The translations under genes and the position numbers were made by a program. From positions 1 through 64,000 of the forward strand of contig JBAIYS010000001.1 of assembly GCA_036763105.1 (NCBI GenBank): DNA of 64,000 nt, written 5' to 3'. A model generated the notes under the pieces. It did no database searches. It was not told the origin of the DNA and saw only the letters and a list, made by a program, of their open reading frames with translations. Every line of letters starts with the position of its first letter. Position 1 is the stretch's first letter. Positions 16,005 to 26,116 of this stretch are shown here, piece by piece. The DNA is from Peptococcaceae bacterium 1198_IL3148 (lineage in GTDB: Bacteria > Bacillota > Desulfotomaculia > Desulfotomaculales > Desulfohalotomaculaceae).

Positions 16005-16046
16005 AAAAAAATCCCCTCCCAGGCTAACAATATGCCTGGGGAGGGG
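16005..16046 (-). terminator. Terminator-like hairpin carrying the yqfC SD
   Basis: On the minus strand CCCCTCCCCAGGC (16034-16046) pairs with GCCTGGGAGGGG (16013-16024), with one bulge around a nine-base loop. ATTTTTTT and then directly the yqfC ATG follow. As DNA it looks like a strong intrinsic terminator for the floA operon. As RNA it would also bury the yqfC SD, eight bases from the ATG. Confidence 0.85.
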
Positions 16047-16113
16047 AAAAAAGTACCATTTTTTATCATTGTCGTTTGTGTTTTTAGAGTGGATTGATTT
16101 TTGTTGTTGCTTT

Positions 16114-16527
16114 TTACCTATATCTCCGACGCCTCAAGCCCTTGGGTTTGCCAAAGACTTCTGATAGAATGAAGGCGTTTACTATTTGGTTGGGGGTAAT
16201 GTTGCCTGTTAGTAAGTCCAGACCCGGTTGTTTTTGTTGACTTACATTTATCGCTTCTGCCTTTGGCTCTGGCATCCCTAATTGTCTTTTGATTTCAGTC
16301 AGTTTTTCCGTTTCTATTTTGATCACTGACTTTTTAGGCTCTTTGTTTTTAGGCATTGCTACCGTTTGCTGTTCTGTCATATCATCCGGAACATCCATAT
16401 CCCCCGGTACCGAATCAAATTCCAATGGCACCTCTACTCTCGGTGTACTTGGCTCTGTCCTGAGGGGGGGCTTATCTGGTTCTTGCTCTAATAACACATC
16501 CCAATTGAAACGGCGGTTTTCACTCAT
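16114..16527 (-). CDS. Hypothetical protein at the yqfB position
   Basis: I do not recognise a known domain in this 137-residue protein. The N-terminal two thirds are Pro-, Glu- and Lys-rich and look disordered. The C-terminal third (LLTGNITPNQIVNAFILSEVFGKPKGLRRRR) looks helical and ends in a run of arginines, and may be the conserved part. It starts eight bases after floA, so it is cotranscribed with the flotillin gene, and it ends before the hairpin preceding yqfC. By position it corresponds to yqfB of B. subtilis, but I cannot claim homology. Confidence 0.75.
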   Translation of the reverse strand: MSENRRFNWDVLLEQEPDKPPLRTEPSTPRVEVPLEFDSVPGDMDVPDDMTEQQTVAMPKNKEPKKSVIKIETEKLTEIKRQLGMPEPKAEAINVSQQKQPGLDLLTGNITPNQIVNAFILSEVFGKPKGLRRRRYR

Positions 16528-16535
16528 TTAACCAC

Positions 16536-17558
16536 CTACTCGTTTCTTTTTTCAGTGGAAGTTGGTGTGCTATAGCTACCGTCTTTAGTTTTTTGGCCAC
16601 CAATGTTACCAAAACCTACTCTCATTTCGGTATCGGCAATCACGTTTTGCATGTTGTAGTAGTCCATTACGCCCAGGTTGCCTGCCTGCAGCGCCTGGGC
16701 AATACCCAGCGGCACTTGGGCTTCTGCTTCCACCACTTTGGCCCGCATTTCTTCTACCATTGCTCGCATCTCTTGCTCTTTGGCCACTGCCATGGCGCGC
16801 CGTTCTTCCGCCTTGGCTTGGGCGATCTTTTTATCTGCTTCCGCTTGGTCCGTTTGCAGTTGAGCACCAATGTTACGACCAACATCCACATCGGCAATAT
16901 CAATGGATAGGATTTCAAAAGCGGTTCCTGCATCTAAACCTTTGTTTAAGACAGTGTGGGAGATGGAATCTGGGTTTTCCAACACTTCTTTGTGGTTTTC
17001 CATCGAACCCACCGTGGATACACAACCTTCGCCAACCCGGGCCAGCACTGTTTCTTCCCCAGCGCCACCCACCAATCGGTCGATGTTGGCCCGCACTGTC
17101 ACTCTGGCGATTACTTTCACCTCAATGCCATCCTTAGCCACTGCCGATATCAAAGGAGTCTCTATTACTTTGGGATTAACACTCATTTGTACCGCCTCAA
17201 ACACGTCTCTACCAGCTAAATCAATGGCCGCTGCCCGTTCAAAGGGTAAATCGATAGCCGCCCGTTCTGCGGCAATCAGTGCATTTACCACCCGATCGAC
17301 GTTACCACCGGCCAGATAATGGGCTTCCAATTGGTTTACTGTCACTTGAACTCCGGCTTTATCAGCCTTAACCAATGGATTGATAATTCTAGCCGGAGGC
17401 ACCCGTCTTAAGCGCATGCCAATCAAAGTAATTAAACCAATTTTCACCCCAGCAGCCAAAGCGGATATCCACAGGCCCACCGGAATAAAGCTGAACACTG
17501 TCACCACAGCCAATAGAATTAGGCCTAGAAAAATCAACGATGAAATAAGTTCTGCCAT
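16536..17558 (-). CDS. floA: Flotillin-like protein FloA
   Basis: This 340-residue FloA organises functional membrane microdomains. An N-terminal hydrophobic hairpin (residues 4-47) anchors the protein. The SPFH/band-7-like domain follows ([33 protein letters not shown] to the conserved [20 protein letters not shown]). The C-terminal part has the flotillin coiled coil with repeated Glu-Ala ([21 protein letters not shown]). It lies directly downstream of the nfeD-like gene, the usual partner of FloA, consistent with one operon. Length is close to that of B. subtilis FloA (331). Confidence 0.96.
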   Translation of the reverse strand: MAELISSLIFLGLILLAVVTVFSFIPVGLWISALAAGVKIGLITLIGMRLRRVPPARIINPLVKADKAGVQVTVNQLEAHYLAGGNVDRVVNALIAAERAAIDLPFERAAAIDLAGRDVFEAVQMSVNPKVIETPLISAVAKDGIEVKVIARVTVRANIDRLVGGAGEETVLARVGEGCVSTVGSMENHKEVLENPDSISHTVLNKGLDAGTAFEILSIDIADVDVGRNIGAQLQTDQAEADKKIAQAKAEERRAMAVAKEQEMRAMVEEMRAKVVEAEAQVPLGIAQALQAGNLGVMDYYNMQNVIADTEMRVGFGNIGGQKTKDGSYSTPTSTEKRNE

Positions 17559-17613
17559 GTTTTGGGACCTCCTTAGATAAATTTTATTTAAATCATTTGT
17601 AACAGTCTTATGT

Positions 17614-17633
17614 CATTCATAATTCATAATTCG
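17614..17633. repeat. ATTCATAATTC-type AT-rich repeat
   Basis: ATTCATAATTCATAATTC lies between nfeD and floA. The same seven-base-phased motif recurs at 20505, 30277, 32657, 40961, 58770, 60629 and 60847, always between genes. Confidence 0.6.
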
Positions 17634-17634
17634 T

Positions 17635-18126
17635 CTAAATTTCTTTCACCACAACTCGACTGCCTTCCACTCGCACCACAACAATTTTTGTTCCGGGCAT
17701 AATGTAACCACCTTCAGAAACAACGTCTATTCTTTGCCCCTCTATTTCCACTGCGCCGGACGGACGTAGTTTAGAAATTACCACTCCTTCTTTGCCCAGT
17801 AGTTGTTTTAATTCTTGACGGGCAGAGGAGTAACCCTGCTCACGGGCTTGGCGGTCTTTGAGGGCAAACCTGTGCCACAGTTTTCTTTTGTAACCCATGC
17901 GGATACCCCAGGCAAAAAAAGCAATGGTTAAAATAAGGCCAATAACCAATGATTGTAATGATTGGATTAAATCGGTTGATAACAGTATTATGCCCCAAGC
18001 CAGTAGTAGTACACCAGCAATACCAGAAAAACCAAAACCAGGAAATACAAACACTTCCATAATCAAAGACAGCACACCCAAAATCATTACCAGTACCGCT
18101 ACCCATACCGCTATTTCATTACTCAT
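17635..18126 (-). CDS. NfeD-like membrane protein
   Basis: This 163-residue short NfeD-family protein has three to four membrane helices (WVAVLVMILGVLSLIMEVFV, FSGIAGVLLLAWGIILLST, SLVIGLILTIAFFAWGI) followed by a cytoplasmic OB-fold domain. The latter has GKEGVVISKLRPSGAVEIEGQRIDVVSEGGYI, with the usual G-K-x-G and V-x-V-V pattern near the end. NfeD proteins act with flotillins, and floA follows downstream. The long periplasmic serine-protease domain found in some NfeD proteins is absent. Confidence 0.9.
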   Translation of the reverse strand: MSNEIAVWVAVLVMILGVLSLIMEVFVFPGFGFSGIAGVLLLAWGIILLSTDLIQSLQSLVIGLILTIAFFAWGIRMGYKRKLWHRFALKDRQAREQGYSSARQELKQLLGKEGVVISKLRPSGAVEIEGQRIDVVSEGGYIMPGTKIVVVRVEGSRVVVKEI

Positions 18127-18189
18127 TGTTTCACCCCCCTCTCCCTATCTATCAATATGTCCACAAATGGTTATTAATTAATCCTAATG

Positions 18190-18226
18190 TGCAAGAATGC
18201 CTGGCAAAGTTATTGCCAGGCATTGT
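18190..18226 (-). terminator. Terminator-like hairpin downstream of rpsU
   Basis: AATGCCTGGCAA and TTGCCAGGCATT form a perfect 12-base stem around a five-base loop, 17 bases past the rpsU stop. On the minus strand the following tract is only TTCTTGC, so termination may be incomplete. On the plus strand the T-run is better but no gene points that way. Confidence 0.6.
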
Positions 18227-18242
18227 TGTTTTTTTAATTAAG

Positions 18243-18431
18243 TTATTTAAAGCGCTTGCGTGCAGCTGCTCGACGTGCTGCTTCTGATTTTTTCTTACGT
18301 CTAACACTAGGCTTTTCGTAAACTTCACGTTTACGTACTTCGGACAATACCCCAGCCTTTTGACAAGAACGCTTAAAGCGCCGGAGGGCACTATCCAGTG
18401 TTTCATTTTTACCTACTCTTATTTCCGCCAC
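18243..18431 (-). CDS. rpsU: 30S ribosomal protein S21
   Basis: S21 (62 residues) is a small basic protein of the 30S platform. It matches the family from [24 protein letters not shown] through the lysine/arginine-rich C-terminal tail [21 protein letters not shown] chose the GTG at 18431, which follows GGGAGGG; the frame extends upstream to 18503 without support. In B. subtilis rpsU is followed by yqeY, a GatB-like gene; yqeY is not found here and the nfeD-like gene comes next. Confidence 0.96.
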   Translation of the reverse strand: MAEIRVGKNETLDSALRRFKRSCQKAGVLSEVRKREVYEKPSVRRKKKSEAARRAAARKRFK

Positions 18432-18626
18432 TTTCTTCCCTCCCTCCGCCAATGGGTGAAACACAGAGAGTATGTAAGGGAGTTTTTTTACCCCATCAAA
18501 CACACTATAAAATTATATACTGTTTAGTACCACAAGTCAATCGGTTTGGTTTTTAATCCATTTATAACTACCGTTTTTTCCAGTAAAACCTTTGACTGTG
18601 TTACGTTTGCAACTAAAACTTTATCC

Positions 18627-18968
18627 TTAACCTGGAGGCCAGGCGAAGGGTCTACCACCTAATAGGTGAAAATGGATATGAAAGACTGTTTGGCCTGCTT
18701 GTTCTTTGCAGTTTGATACCAGTCTATAGCCCTGCTCTGCTAACCCATATTGTGAAGCCAATTTATTGGCGGTGAGAACTATGTGACCAATAATATCGCT
18801 GTCCTCAGGCTGTAAATCAAGTAATGTCGGAATATGCTTTTTGGGGATGATTAAAATATGGGTGGGTGCCTCTGGGTTAATATCCTTAAAAGCTAATATA
18901 CGCTCATCTTGGTATACCACTTCTGAAGGTATTTCTTTGTTGATAATTTTGCAAAAGATACAGTCCAC
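18627..18968 (-). CDS. HIT-family nucleotide hydrolase (HinT-like)
   Basis: This 113-residue protein has the complete histidine triad HIHFHLLGGRPF near the C-terminus. It also has the family start DCIFCKIINKEIPSEVVYQD, whose two cysteines resemble the zinc site of HinT proteins. HinT enzymes hydrolyse nucleoside phosphoramidates and acyl-adenylates. I chose the GTG at 18968, preceded by GGGAGGAGG; the frame opens further upstream to 19055 without an SD. The stop of mtaB lies at 19055, so hit is probably the last gene of the hrcA operon. Confidence 0.94.
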   Translation of the reverse strand: MDCIFCKIINKEIPSEVVYQDERILAFKDINPEAPTHILIIPKKHIPTLLDLQPEDSDIIGHIVLTANKLASQYGLAEQGYRLVSNCKEQAGQTVFHIHFHLLGGRPFAWPPG

Positions 18969-19054
18969 TAACTTGCACCTCCTCCCAAAACTCTTCTCTA
19001 CAAATATACTCACAACTAAAACATATTCAACGAAGGGGCGATAAATCCTGCCCA

Positions 19055-20365
19055 TTATTGATTTAATTTTCCAAACAGTTTATCACCCTGCTGTTCCTTT
19101 AATCGTACCTGTACCAGTTGTCCATGCAAATCTCCAATGGCCGAAAATTCCACCCGCAGATAGGTTTCGGTTAAACCTTCCCAGCACCCAGGGTTATCCT
19201 TTACCGGTTGTTCAACCAGTACTTCTACAGTTTGACCCAAAAACCTTTCGGCATAACTTTTGGCCATTTGCTGGCCTAGAGCTATAAGGCGATGGCTGCG
19301 CTTTTCTTTTTGCTCGGCGGCCACCTGGTTGGGGAAGTCAGCTGCCCTAGTACCTTTTCTGGGTGAATATTTAAATACATGTATGCCGGAAAAAGCCATC
19401 TTCTGACAAAATTTGTAGGTGTTTTCAAAAAGCTCTTCGGTTTCGCCAGGAAAGCCAACAATTACATCGGTGGTAATGGCGATATCTGGTATTTGGTTTC
19501 TAATGTCGGCAATCAGTTGTTCAAAATGTTTAGTGGTATAGCGACGGCCCATGGATTTCAGCACTTGGTCATCGCCACTTTGCATTGGTATATGTAGGTG
19601 ATTACAAAACACCTTTGATGACTGAGCAATACCTATTAGCTCCGGTGTAATATCATTTGGTTCCACCGAACTTAAACGTAACCGCTTTAGCCCATTTATA
19701 TGCACCAGTTCCTTTATTAGTGTAGACAATTCAGTGCCATCTTTAAAATCAAGGCCGTAGGCTCCGGTGTGAATACCGGTGAGCACCACTTCTTTAAAGC
19801 CCTCTTTAACCAGTTTATGTACTTCTTCCACAACGTTGGTTAAACTGCGACTGCGCAATGGCCCCCGGGCATAGGGGATAATGCAATAGGCACAGTAGTT
19901 GTTGCAACCCTCTTGCACCTTGATAAAGGCTCTGGTTTTGCCGCTTTCGGTCACTGTGGGTAACTCTTGAAATTCGTGCTGCTGAAAGACATCCAGCACA
20001 GCGTTTACTGGACCGGCGGGCTTAGCCACCTCTTGCTCCACCAATTGGACAATTTTGTTTTTATCGGCTGTTCCCACTACCAGATCAACCCCTGGTATTT
20101 CCATCACCTCTCCGGGGGAGGTTTGGGCATAGCATCCGGTAACCACGATCAGCCCTTGGGGGTTGATTTTGGCCGCCCGCCGAATCATCTGTCTACTTTT
20201 GCGATCCCCCAGGTGGGTAACGGTGCAGGTGTTGATAATGTATACGTCTGCTGGCTGACCAAATTCTGTCAGGAGGTAACCATGTTCTTTAAACATTTCT
20301 CCAATGGCCGCAGATTCCGTTTGGTTGACTTTACAACCCAATGTATGAATTGCTACCTTTTTCAC
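19055..20365 (-). CDS. mtaB: tRNA t6A37 methylthiotransferase MtaB
   Basis: This 436-residue enzyme converts t6A37 to ms2t6A37 in tRNAs reading ANN codons. The UPF0004 N-terminal domain has the three cluster cysteines in HTLGCKVNQTES, INTCTVTHLG and VVTGCYAQTSPG. The radical-SAM motif is EGCNNYCAYCIIPYARGP (C-x3-C-x2-C). A TRAM-like C-terminal domain follows. MtaB (YqeV) rather than MiaB is suggested by the short N-terminus and the rsmE neighbour, as in B. subtilis yqeT-yqeU-yqeV. The GTG start is behind GGGGGGAG. Confidence 0.95.
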   Translation of the reverse strand: MKKVAIHTLGCKVNQTESAAIGEMFKEHGYLLTEFGQPADVYIINTCTVTHLGDRKSRQMIRRAAKINPQGLIVVTGCYAQTSPGEVMEIPGVDLVVGTADKNKIVQLVEQEVAKPAGPVNAVLDVFQQHEFQELPTVTESGKTRAFIKVQEGCNNYCAYCIIPYARGPLRSRSLTNVVEEVHKLVKEGFKEVVLTGIHTGAYGLDFKDGTELSTLIKELVHINGLKRLRLSSVEPNDITPELIGIAQSSKVFCNHLHIPMQSGDDQVLKSMGRRYTTKHFEQLIADIRNQIPDIAITTDVIVGFPGETEELFENTYKFCQKMAFSGIHVFKYSPRKGTRAADFPNQVAAEQKEKRSHRLIALGQQMAKSYAERFLGQTVEVLVEQPVKDNPGCWEGLTETYLRVEFSAIGDLHGQLVQVRLKEQQGDKLFGKLNQ

Positions 20366-20409
20366 GGTTCTCCCCCCTTAAAACAAACAATCATCTTTAT
20401 TCGTCCAGT

Positions 20410-20487
20410 GTAGGGGCAGGTTTCCATGCCTGCCCGCAGAACAAATCTATGTTTCTTTGGCGGGTCGGCGTGGAAACCGACCCCTAC
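20410..20487. repeat. GTAGGGGC...GCCCCTAC-type composite palindrome, copy A
   Basis: A 78-base element begins with GTAGGGGCAGG and ends with ACCGACCCCTAC. The outer ends form an inverted repeat and each half holds a smaller hairpin (GGCAGGTTTCCATGCCTGCC and GTCGGCGTGGAAACCGAC). Copy B is at 25481-25550; copy C is inverted at 60665-60743. Confidence 0.85.
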
Positions 20488-20521
20488 GATTTAGGAAGAC
20501 ATTCAAAATTCATAATTGCTC

Positions 20522-21262
20522 TTACCCCAGATCCCCATATGTATACATAATAACGCTAATCACCGCTAAGCCGGCGGTTTCTGTACGCAGAATTCTTGGC
20601 CCTAGTGAAATGGACTTGGCTCCATGTTGTTGGGCAAGGGCCACTTCTTCTTGGTCAAATCCACCCTCAGGGCCGATAATTATGTAAAAGTTCTTTTGGT
20701 CACTGTATTCCTTGACAATCTCTTGTAATGACCGGGTGGTTTCGTTTTCGTAGGGCATCACCACCAGGGCATCTGCTGGTATCTGTTCAAAAAGGTCCTT
20801 TAGCTCCATTGGCGCTTCTACCATGGGTACCATTGGACGACGGCATTGTTTGGCTGCCTCCATTGCTACCCGCTGCCATCTTTCACGGCGTTCGGCACCT
20901 TTTTTTTGATCCAATTTAACTACCGAACGTTGGCACTTGATGGGAATAAATTTCGTCACCCCTAATTCCGTTCCCTTTTGAATAACCAGTTCCATTTTAT
21001 CTGCCTTCGGCAAACATTGGGCGAGCGTAATGGCTATCGGCGGCTCACCCACTGCCGGCTGTTGTTCCAGCAAGTCACAGGTAATTAATTCCCGGTTAAA
21101 ATCCCGAATTTGGGCGCGAAATTGGTTGCCAACTCCATCCAATATTGTTACCAAATCTCCTTCCTTTAACCGCAATACCTTTTGTGCATGTTTAGCATCC
21201 TGTCCGGTAATAAAAGCCTGGTTCTTCTTAATGTTTTTGGGTTCTACAAAAAAACGGGCCAA
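20522..21262 (-). CDS. rsmE: 16S rRNA m3U1498 methyltransferase RsmE
   Basis: RsmE (246 residues) is a SPOUT-class enzyme that methylates U1498 of 16S rRNA. The N-terminal PUA-like part begins MARFFVEPKNIKKNQAFITGQDAKHAQKVLRL. The SPOUT knot contains IIGPEGGFDQEEVALAQQHG and SLGPRILRTETAGLAVISVI. The TTG start overlaps the prmA stop region: the SD GGGGG is in the last prmA codons, which couples their translation. Length and order are typical. Confidence 0.95.
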   Translation of the reverse strand: MARFFVEPKNIKKNQAFITGQDAKHAQKVLRLKEGDLVTILDGVGNQFRAQIRDFNRELITCDLLEQQPAVGEPPIAITLAQCLPKADKMELVIQKGTELGVTKFIPIKCQRSVVKLDQKKGAERRERWQRVAMEAAKQCRRPMVPMVEAPMELKDLFEQIPADALVVMPYENETTRSLQEIVKEYSDQKNFYIIIGPEGGFDQEEVALAQQHGAKSISLGPRILRTETAGLAVISVIMYTYGDLG

Positions 21263-21266
21263 ACCC

Positions 21267-22196
21267 TTACCCCCTAACTTTAGTCAGCAGCAAGGCTACC
21301 CATTCGCCCTGGTGCCGTTGCCCCTGCAACTTAAAACCAGTTTGCTGTAATGCTGACAACACTTCCTCTGCCCGGTCACGAATAATACCAGAGGTAATTA
21401 GATACCCACCCGGTCGCAAAGCCTCAAGGGCATCGGGAGCCAATTTTATAATCACATCAGCCACAATGTTGGCGATGATCACGTCAGCTTCGCCGGCAAA
21501 GTGATCCAGTAAGTTACCTTGCACCACTTGAACTTTGTCGGCCACCATGTTGCCGGCAATGTTTTCTTTGGCCACTTTCACAGCCACTTCATCCACATCC
21601 ACTGCCAACACCTTCTTTGCTCCCACCTTAGCAGCAGCAATGGCTAAAATTCCCGTGCCAGTGCCAACATCGCAGACCATTTCGCCTCCAATGATGCAGT
21701 CTTCAATAAATTCCAGACACATGGTGGTGGTGGCATGGGTGCCGGAGCCAAAGGCCATGCCGGGGTCCATTTCCAGCACCACTTGGTTTGGCTCTACCTT
21801 TATTTCTTCCCAAGTTGGCTTAACTATAAAACGTTGGCCCACTTTAACTGGCTTGTAATAGGCTTGCCAAGCAGTGGCCCAGTCTTCTTCTTTGATTTCT
21901 CTGACATAAATTTTAGGTTTGGTTTTTAAATCCAGTTTACTCAGCCGTTCTTTTAACTGGGTCACTTTTTGCTCGGCCGCTTCGGTGGCCGGAAAATAGC
22001 CCTTAACTATTGGCATCTCCCGATTGAGCACTTCGTCCGGAAACTCCCAATAATCCCAAACTCCAGACTCTATATACTTATAAATAAGGGCGGGGTCATC
22101 AATGGCTACCCCGCCTGTGCCCAAATCTTCAAATATAAAAGATATTATTTCTATCCCTTCGGTGGGGGTGTGTACCGCCACTTCTAACCAATTCAC
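21267..22196 (-). CDS. prmA: Ribosomal protein L11 methyltransferase PrmA
   Basis: PrmA (309 residues) trimethylates ribosomal protein L11. The SAM-binding motif I is CDVGTGTGILAIAAAKVGA near residues 177-195, preceded by DPGMAFGSGTHATTTMC and followed by the motif IV segment DVIIANIVADVI. The N-terminal substrate-recognition domain is present. The GTG start has GGGGAG nine bases upstream. It is directly downstream of dnaJ, as in B. subtilis (yqeT). Confidence 0.95.
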   Translation of the reverse strand: MNWLEVAVHTPTEGIEIISFIFEDLGTGGVAIDDPALIYKYIESGVWDYWEFPDEVLNREMPIVKGYFPATEAAEQKVTQLKERLSKLDLKTKPKIYVREIKEEDWATAWQAYYKPVKVGQRFIVKPTWEEIKVEPNQVVLEMDPGMAFGSGTHATTTMCLEFIEDCIIGGEMVCDVGTGTGILAIAAAKVGAKKVLAVDVDEVAVKVAKENIAGNMVADKVQVVQGNLLDHFAGEADVIIANIVADVIIKLAPDALEALRPGGYLITSGIIRDRAEEVLSALQQTGFKLQGQRHQGEWVALLLTKVRG

Positions 22197-22218
22197 CGTA
22201 ATATTCTCCCCTTTTACT

Positions 22219-23349
22219 TTACCCGGTAAAGGCGTCTTTTACCTTGGCGAAAAAACTTTTTTCCGCCCCCTTTGGGATATGATCCCCTGACGCTTTAGCA
22301 AATTCCTTCAGGAGCTCCCGCTGTCTATCGCTAAGCTTGGTGGGGGTAATTATTTTTACCCGCACATGCTGATCGCCGCGTCCGGCACCGTTAAGGTAGG
22401 GTATACCTTTGCCCCGCAAGCGGAAGACCGCTCCGGTTTGGGTACCCTCCGGTATCTTCATTTCCACTTCTTCTTCTAGCGTTTTCACGGTAATGACATC
22501 GCCCATGGCTGCTTGCACAAAGCTAATGGGAATTTCACAGAAAATGTCGTTGCCATCTCGCTTAAATAGCTTGTGCGGACGCACCGTAACATATACATAC
22601 AGATCTCCGGGGGGGCCGCCTCGCACTCCCCGTTCACCTTCACCAGTTAAGCGAATGCGGTTGCCATTGTCGACACCGGCAGGTATTTTAACATGAATAC
22701 TACGGTTACGGCGCACTTCGCCACTTCCGTGGCAAGTGGGGCAAGGTTTTTCAATAATTCTACCAGTACCATTACAGTTGCGACAGGTTGAGGATTGCAT
22801 AATCCGGCCAAAGGGTGTATTGACGGCCTGTTGCACCTGCCCGGTACCATGACAAACGCCACAATTTTTGGTGTGGGTACCCGGAGCAGAGCCAGTACCA
22901 CTACAGGTTTCACAATGTTCACTGCGGGGTACTTTAATATCTCTTTCCACTCCAAAGGCTGCCTCTTTAAAAGATAGCTCTAGGTTTAGCCGTAAGTCAG
23001 CACCCTTTTGGGGCCCGTTACGCCGACCACCGCCGCCACCACCAAAAAATATGTCAAATATATCGTTAATACCACCAAAGTCCCCACCGAAACCACTGAA
23101 GTCAAAACCACCAAAACCTTGACCGTCAGCACCGGCATGACCAAAGCGGTCATAGTTGGCACGTTTTTCGGCATCACTGAGGACAGAATAGGCCTCAGCT
23201 GCCTCTTTAAACTTTTCTTCCGCTTCTTTATTATCTGGATTGGCATCCGGATGGTATTTACGAGCCAGCTTACGGTAGGCCTTTTTAAGTTCATCTTGCG
23301 AAGCATCCCTAGAGACCCCCAGCACCTCGTAATAGTCTCTCTTACTCAA
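22219..23349 (-). CDS. dnaJ: Chaperone protein DnaJ
   Basis: DnaJ (376 residues) stimulates the DnaK ATPase and presents substrates. The J domain has the HPD motif in KYHPDANPD near residue 35. The Gly/Phe region follows ([16 protein letters not shown]). Four zinc-binding repeats are [24 protein letters not shown] and CPTCHGSG. The C-terminal substrate domain is complete. I chose the TTG at 23349, which gives the usual [11 protein letters not shown] start and has GGTGGTGA just upstream; GTG codons at 23361 and 23358 lie within that SD. Confidence 0.96.
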   Translation of the reverse strand: MSKRDYYEVLGVSRDASQDELKKAYRKLARKYHPDANPDNKEAEEKFKEAAEAYSVLSDAEKRANYDRFGHAGADGQGFGGFDFSGFGGDFGGINDIFDIFFGGGGGGRRNGPQKGADLRLNLELSFKEAAFGVERDIKVPRSEHCETCSGTGSAPGTHTKNCGVCHGTGQVQQAVNTPFGRIMQSSTCRNCNGTGRIIEKPCPTCHGSGEVRRNRSIHVKIPAGVDNGNRIRLTGEGERGVRGGPPGDLYVYVTVRPHKLFKRDGNDIFCEIPISFVQAAMGDVITVKTLEEEVEMKIPEGTQTGAVFRLRGKGIPYLNGAGRGDQHVRVKIITPTKLSDRQRELLKEFAKASGDHIPKGAEKSFFAKVKDAFTG

Positions 23350-23492
23350 TGGTGTCACCACCTTATTAATTTTGAATTACTTCAAATAGCTAGGCTCTAT
23401 CTAGCGGTGCCTAGCTACACTCATGTAACAGAAAACCTATGACACAAGGAAACTGTACCCCTGATAGATCAATTTTCTTTTACAGCAGAAAT

Positions 23493-23520
23493 TGCAGGGG
23501 AGCTTAATACCTCCCCTGCA
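23493..23520 (-). terminator. Hairpin between dnaK and dnaJ
   Basis: TGCAGGGGAG and CTCCCCTGCA form a perfect ten-base stem with an eight-base loop. The following minus-strand sequence AATTTCTG has only a weak T-tract. Partial termination or mRNA processing between dnaK and dnaJ is more likely than a full stop. Confidence 0.5.
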
Positions 23521-23560
23521 GTTCATTTCATTATTGTACTATATTATGCTTTAATTGTCT

Positions 23561-25420
<1,860 letters not shown>

Positions 25421-25480
25421 TCAACCTCCATATGTTTGCAAAATTTACATGCTTCATTACATAAACACATTCTTTTTCAT

Positions 25481-25550
25481 AGAGCGGGTTTCCATGCCCG
25501 CCCCCAGGTAAACCCATGTTACTTTGGTAGGTCGGCGTGCCGACCCCTAC
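25481..25550. repeat. GTAGGGGC-type composite palindrome, copy B
   Basis: A 70-base copy lies between grpE and dnaK. It keeps GCGGGTTTCCATGCCCGC at its start and GGTCGGCGTGCCGACCCCTAC at its end (second hairpin shortened). It is transcribed within the heat-shock operon and would form two hairpins in that mRNA. Confidence 0.8.
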
Positions 25551-25572
25551 TGTCTGTTTAGGTCTTATTTTC

Positions 25573-26100
25573 CTACTGAGCCACTTTCACCATAGCGGGG
25601 CGAATCACTTTACCCTTTAATATGTAACCCCGTCTTAGTTCTTCCACTATAGTGTTTTCTTTATAATCATCACTGGCCACTTGCATCACTGCATCGTGGT
25701 AGTTGGGATCAAACTCTTCACCCACTGCTGGAATAACTTCCAGCCCTTGGTTACTTAGCACATCCATCAACTGTCGGTAAATCATTTCTACCCCCGAGGC
25801 AAACTCGTCGGCCGGTGCTGCACTTAGCGCCCGTTCAAAGTTGTCCAGTACCGGCAATATGGCGGTAATTAGCTCTTCGCTGGCAAAGTTAATTAAATCT
25901 GCCTTTTCTTGACGGGTGCGTCTACGGAAATTATCAAAATCCGCCTGGACGCGCAACAAACGATTATAGTGTTCTTCGGCTTCGGCAGTTTTTTGAGTTA
26001 ACTGTTGCTGCAATTCCTCCACTGAAATGTCAGTTTTAGTTTGCTCTGATTTTATTTCTTTTTCGGAATTTACCTCTTCAGTTTTGATTTCTTCTGACAA
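25573..26100 (-). CDS. grpE: Nucleotide exchange factor GrpE
   Basis: GrpE (175 residues) releases ADP from DnaK. A long N-terminal charged helix region (EEIKTEEVNSEKEIKSEQ, then EELQQQLTQKTAEAEEHYNRLLRVQADFDNFRRRT) gives the dimeric coiled coil. The C-terminal beta domain has GLEVIPAVGEEFDPNYHDAVMQV and RRGYILKGKVIRPAMVKVA. The TTG start lies 17 bases after the chaperonin gene, with GAGGTGATGA upstream. In most Firmicutes grpE directly follows hrcA; here the chaperonin gene is inserted between them. Confidence 0.96.
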   Translation of the reverse strand: MSEEIKTEEVNSEKEIKSEQTKTDISVEELQQQLTQKTAEAEEHYNRLLRVQADFDNFRRRTRQEKADLINFASEELITAILPVLDNFERALSAAPADEFASGVEMIYRQLMDVLSNQGLEVIPAVGEEFDPNYHDAVMQVASDDYKENTIVEELRRGYILKGKVIRPAMVKVAQ

Positions 26101-26116
26101 ATCATCACCTCATTTT

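Noticed and set aside
18190-18226. Plus-strand terminator with a good T-run
   Set aside because: No plus-strand gene lies upstream; reported only as a probable rpsU terminator on the minus strand.
18152-18406. Minus-strand frame overlapping rpsU
   Set aside because: It overlaps the S21 gene in another frame and has no family resemblance or SD.
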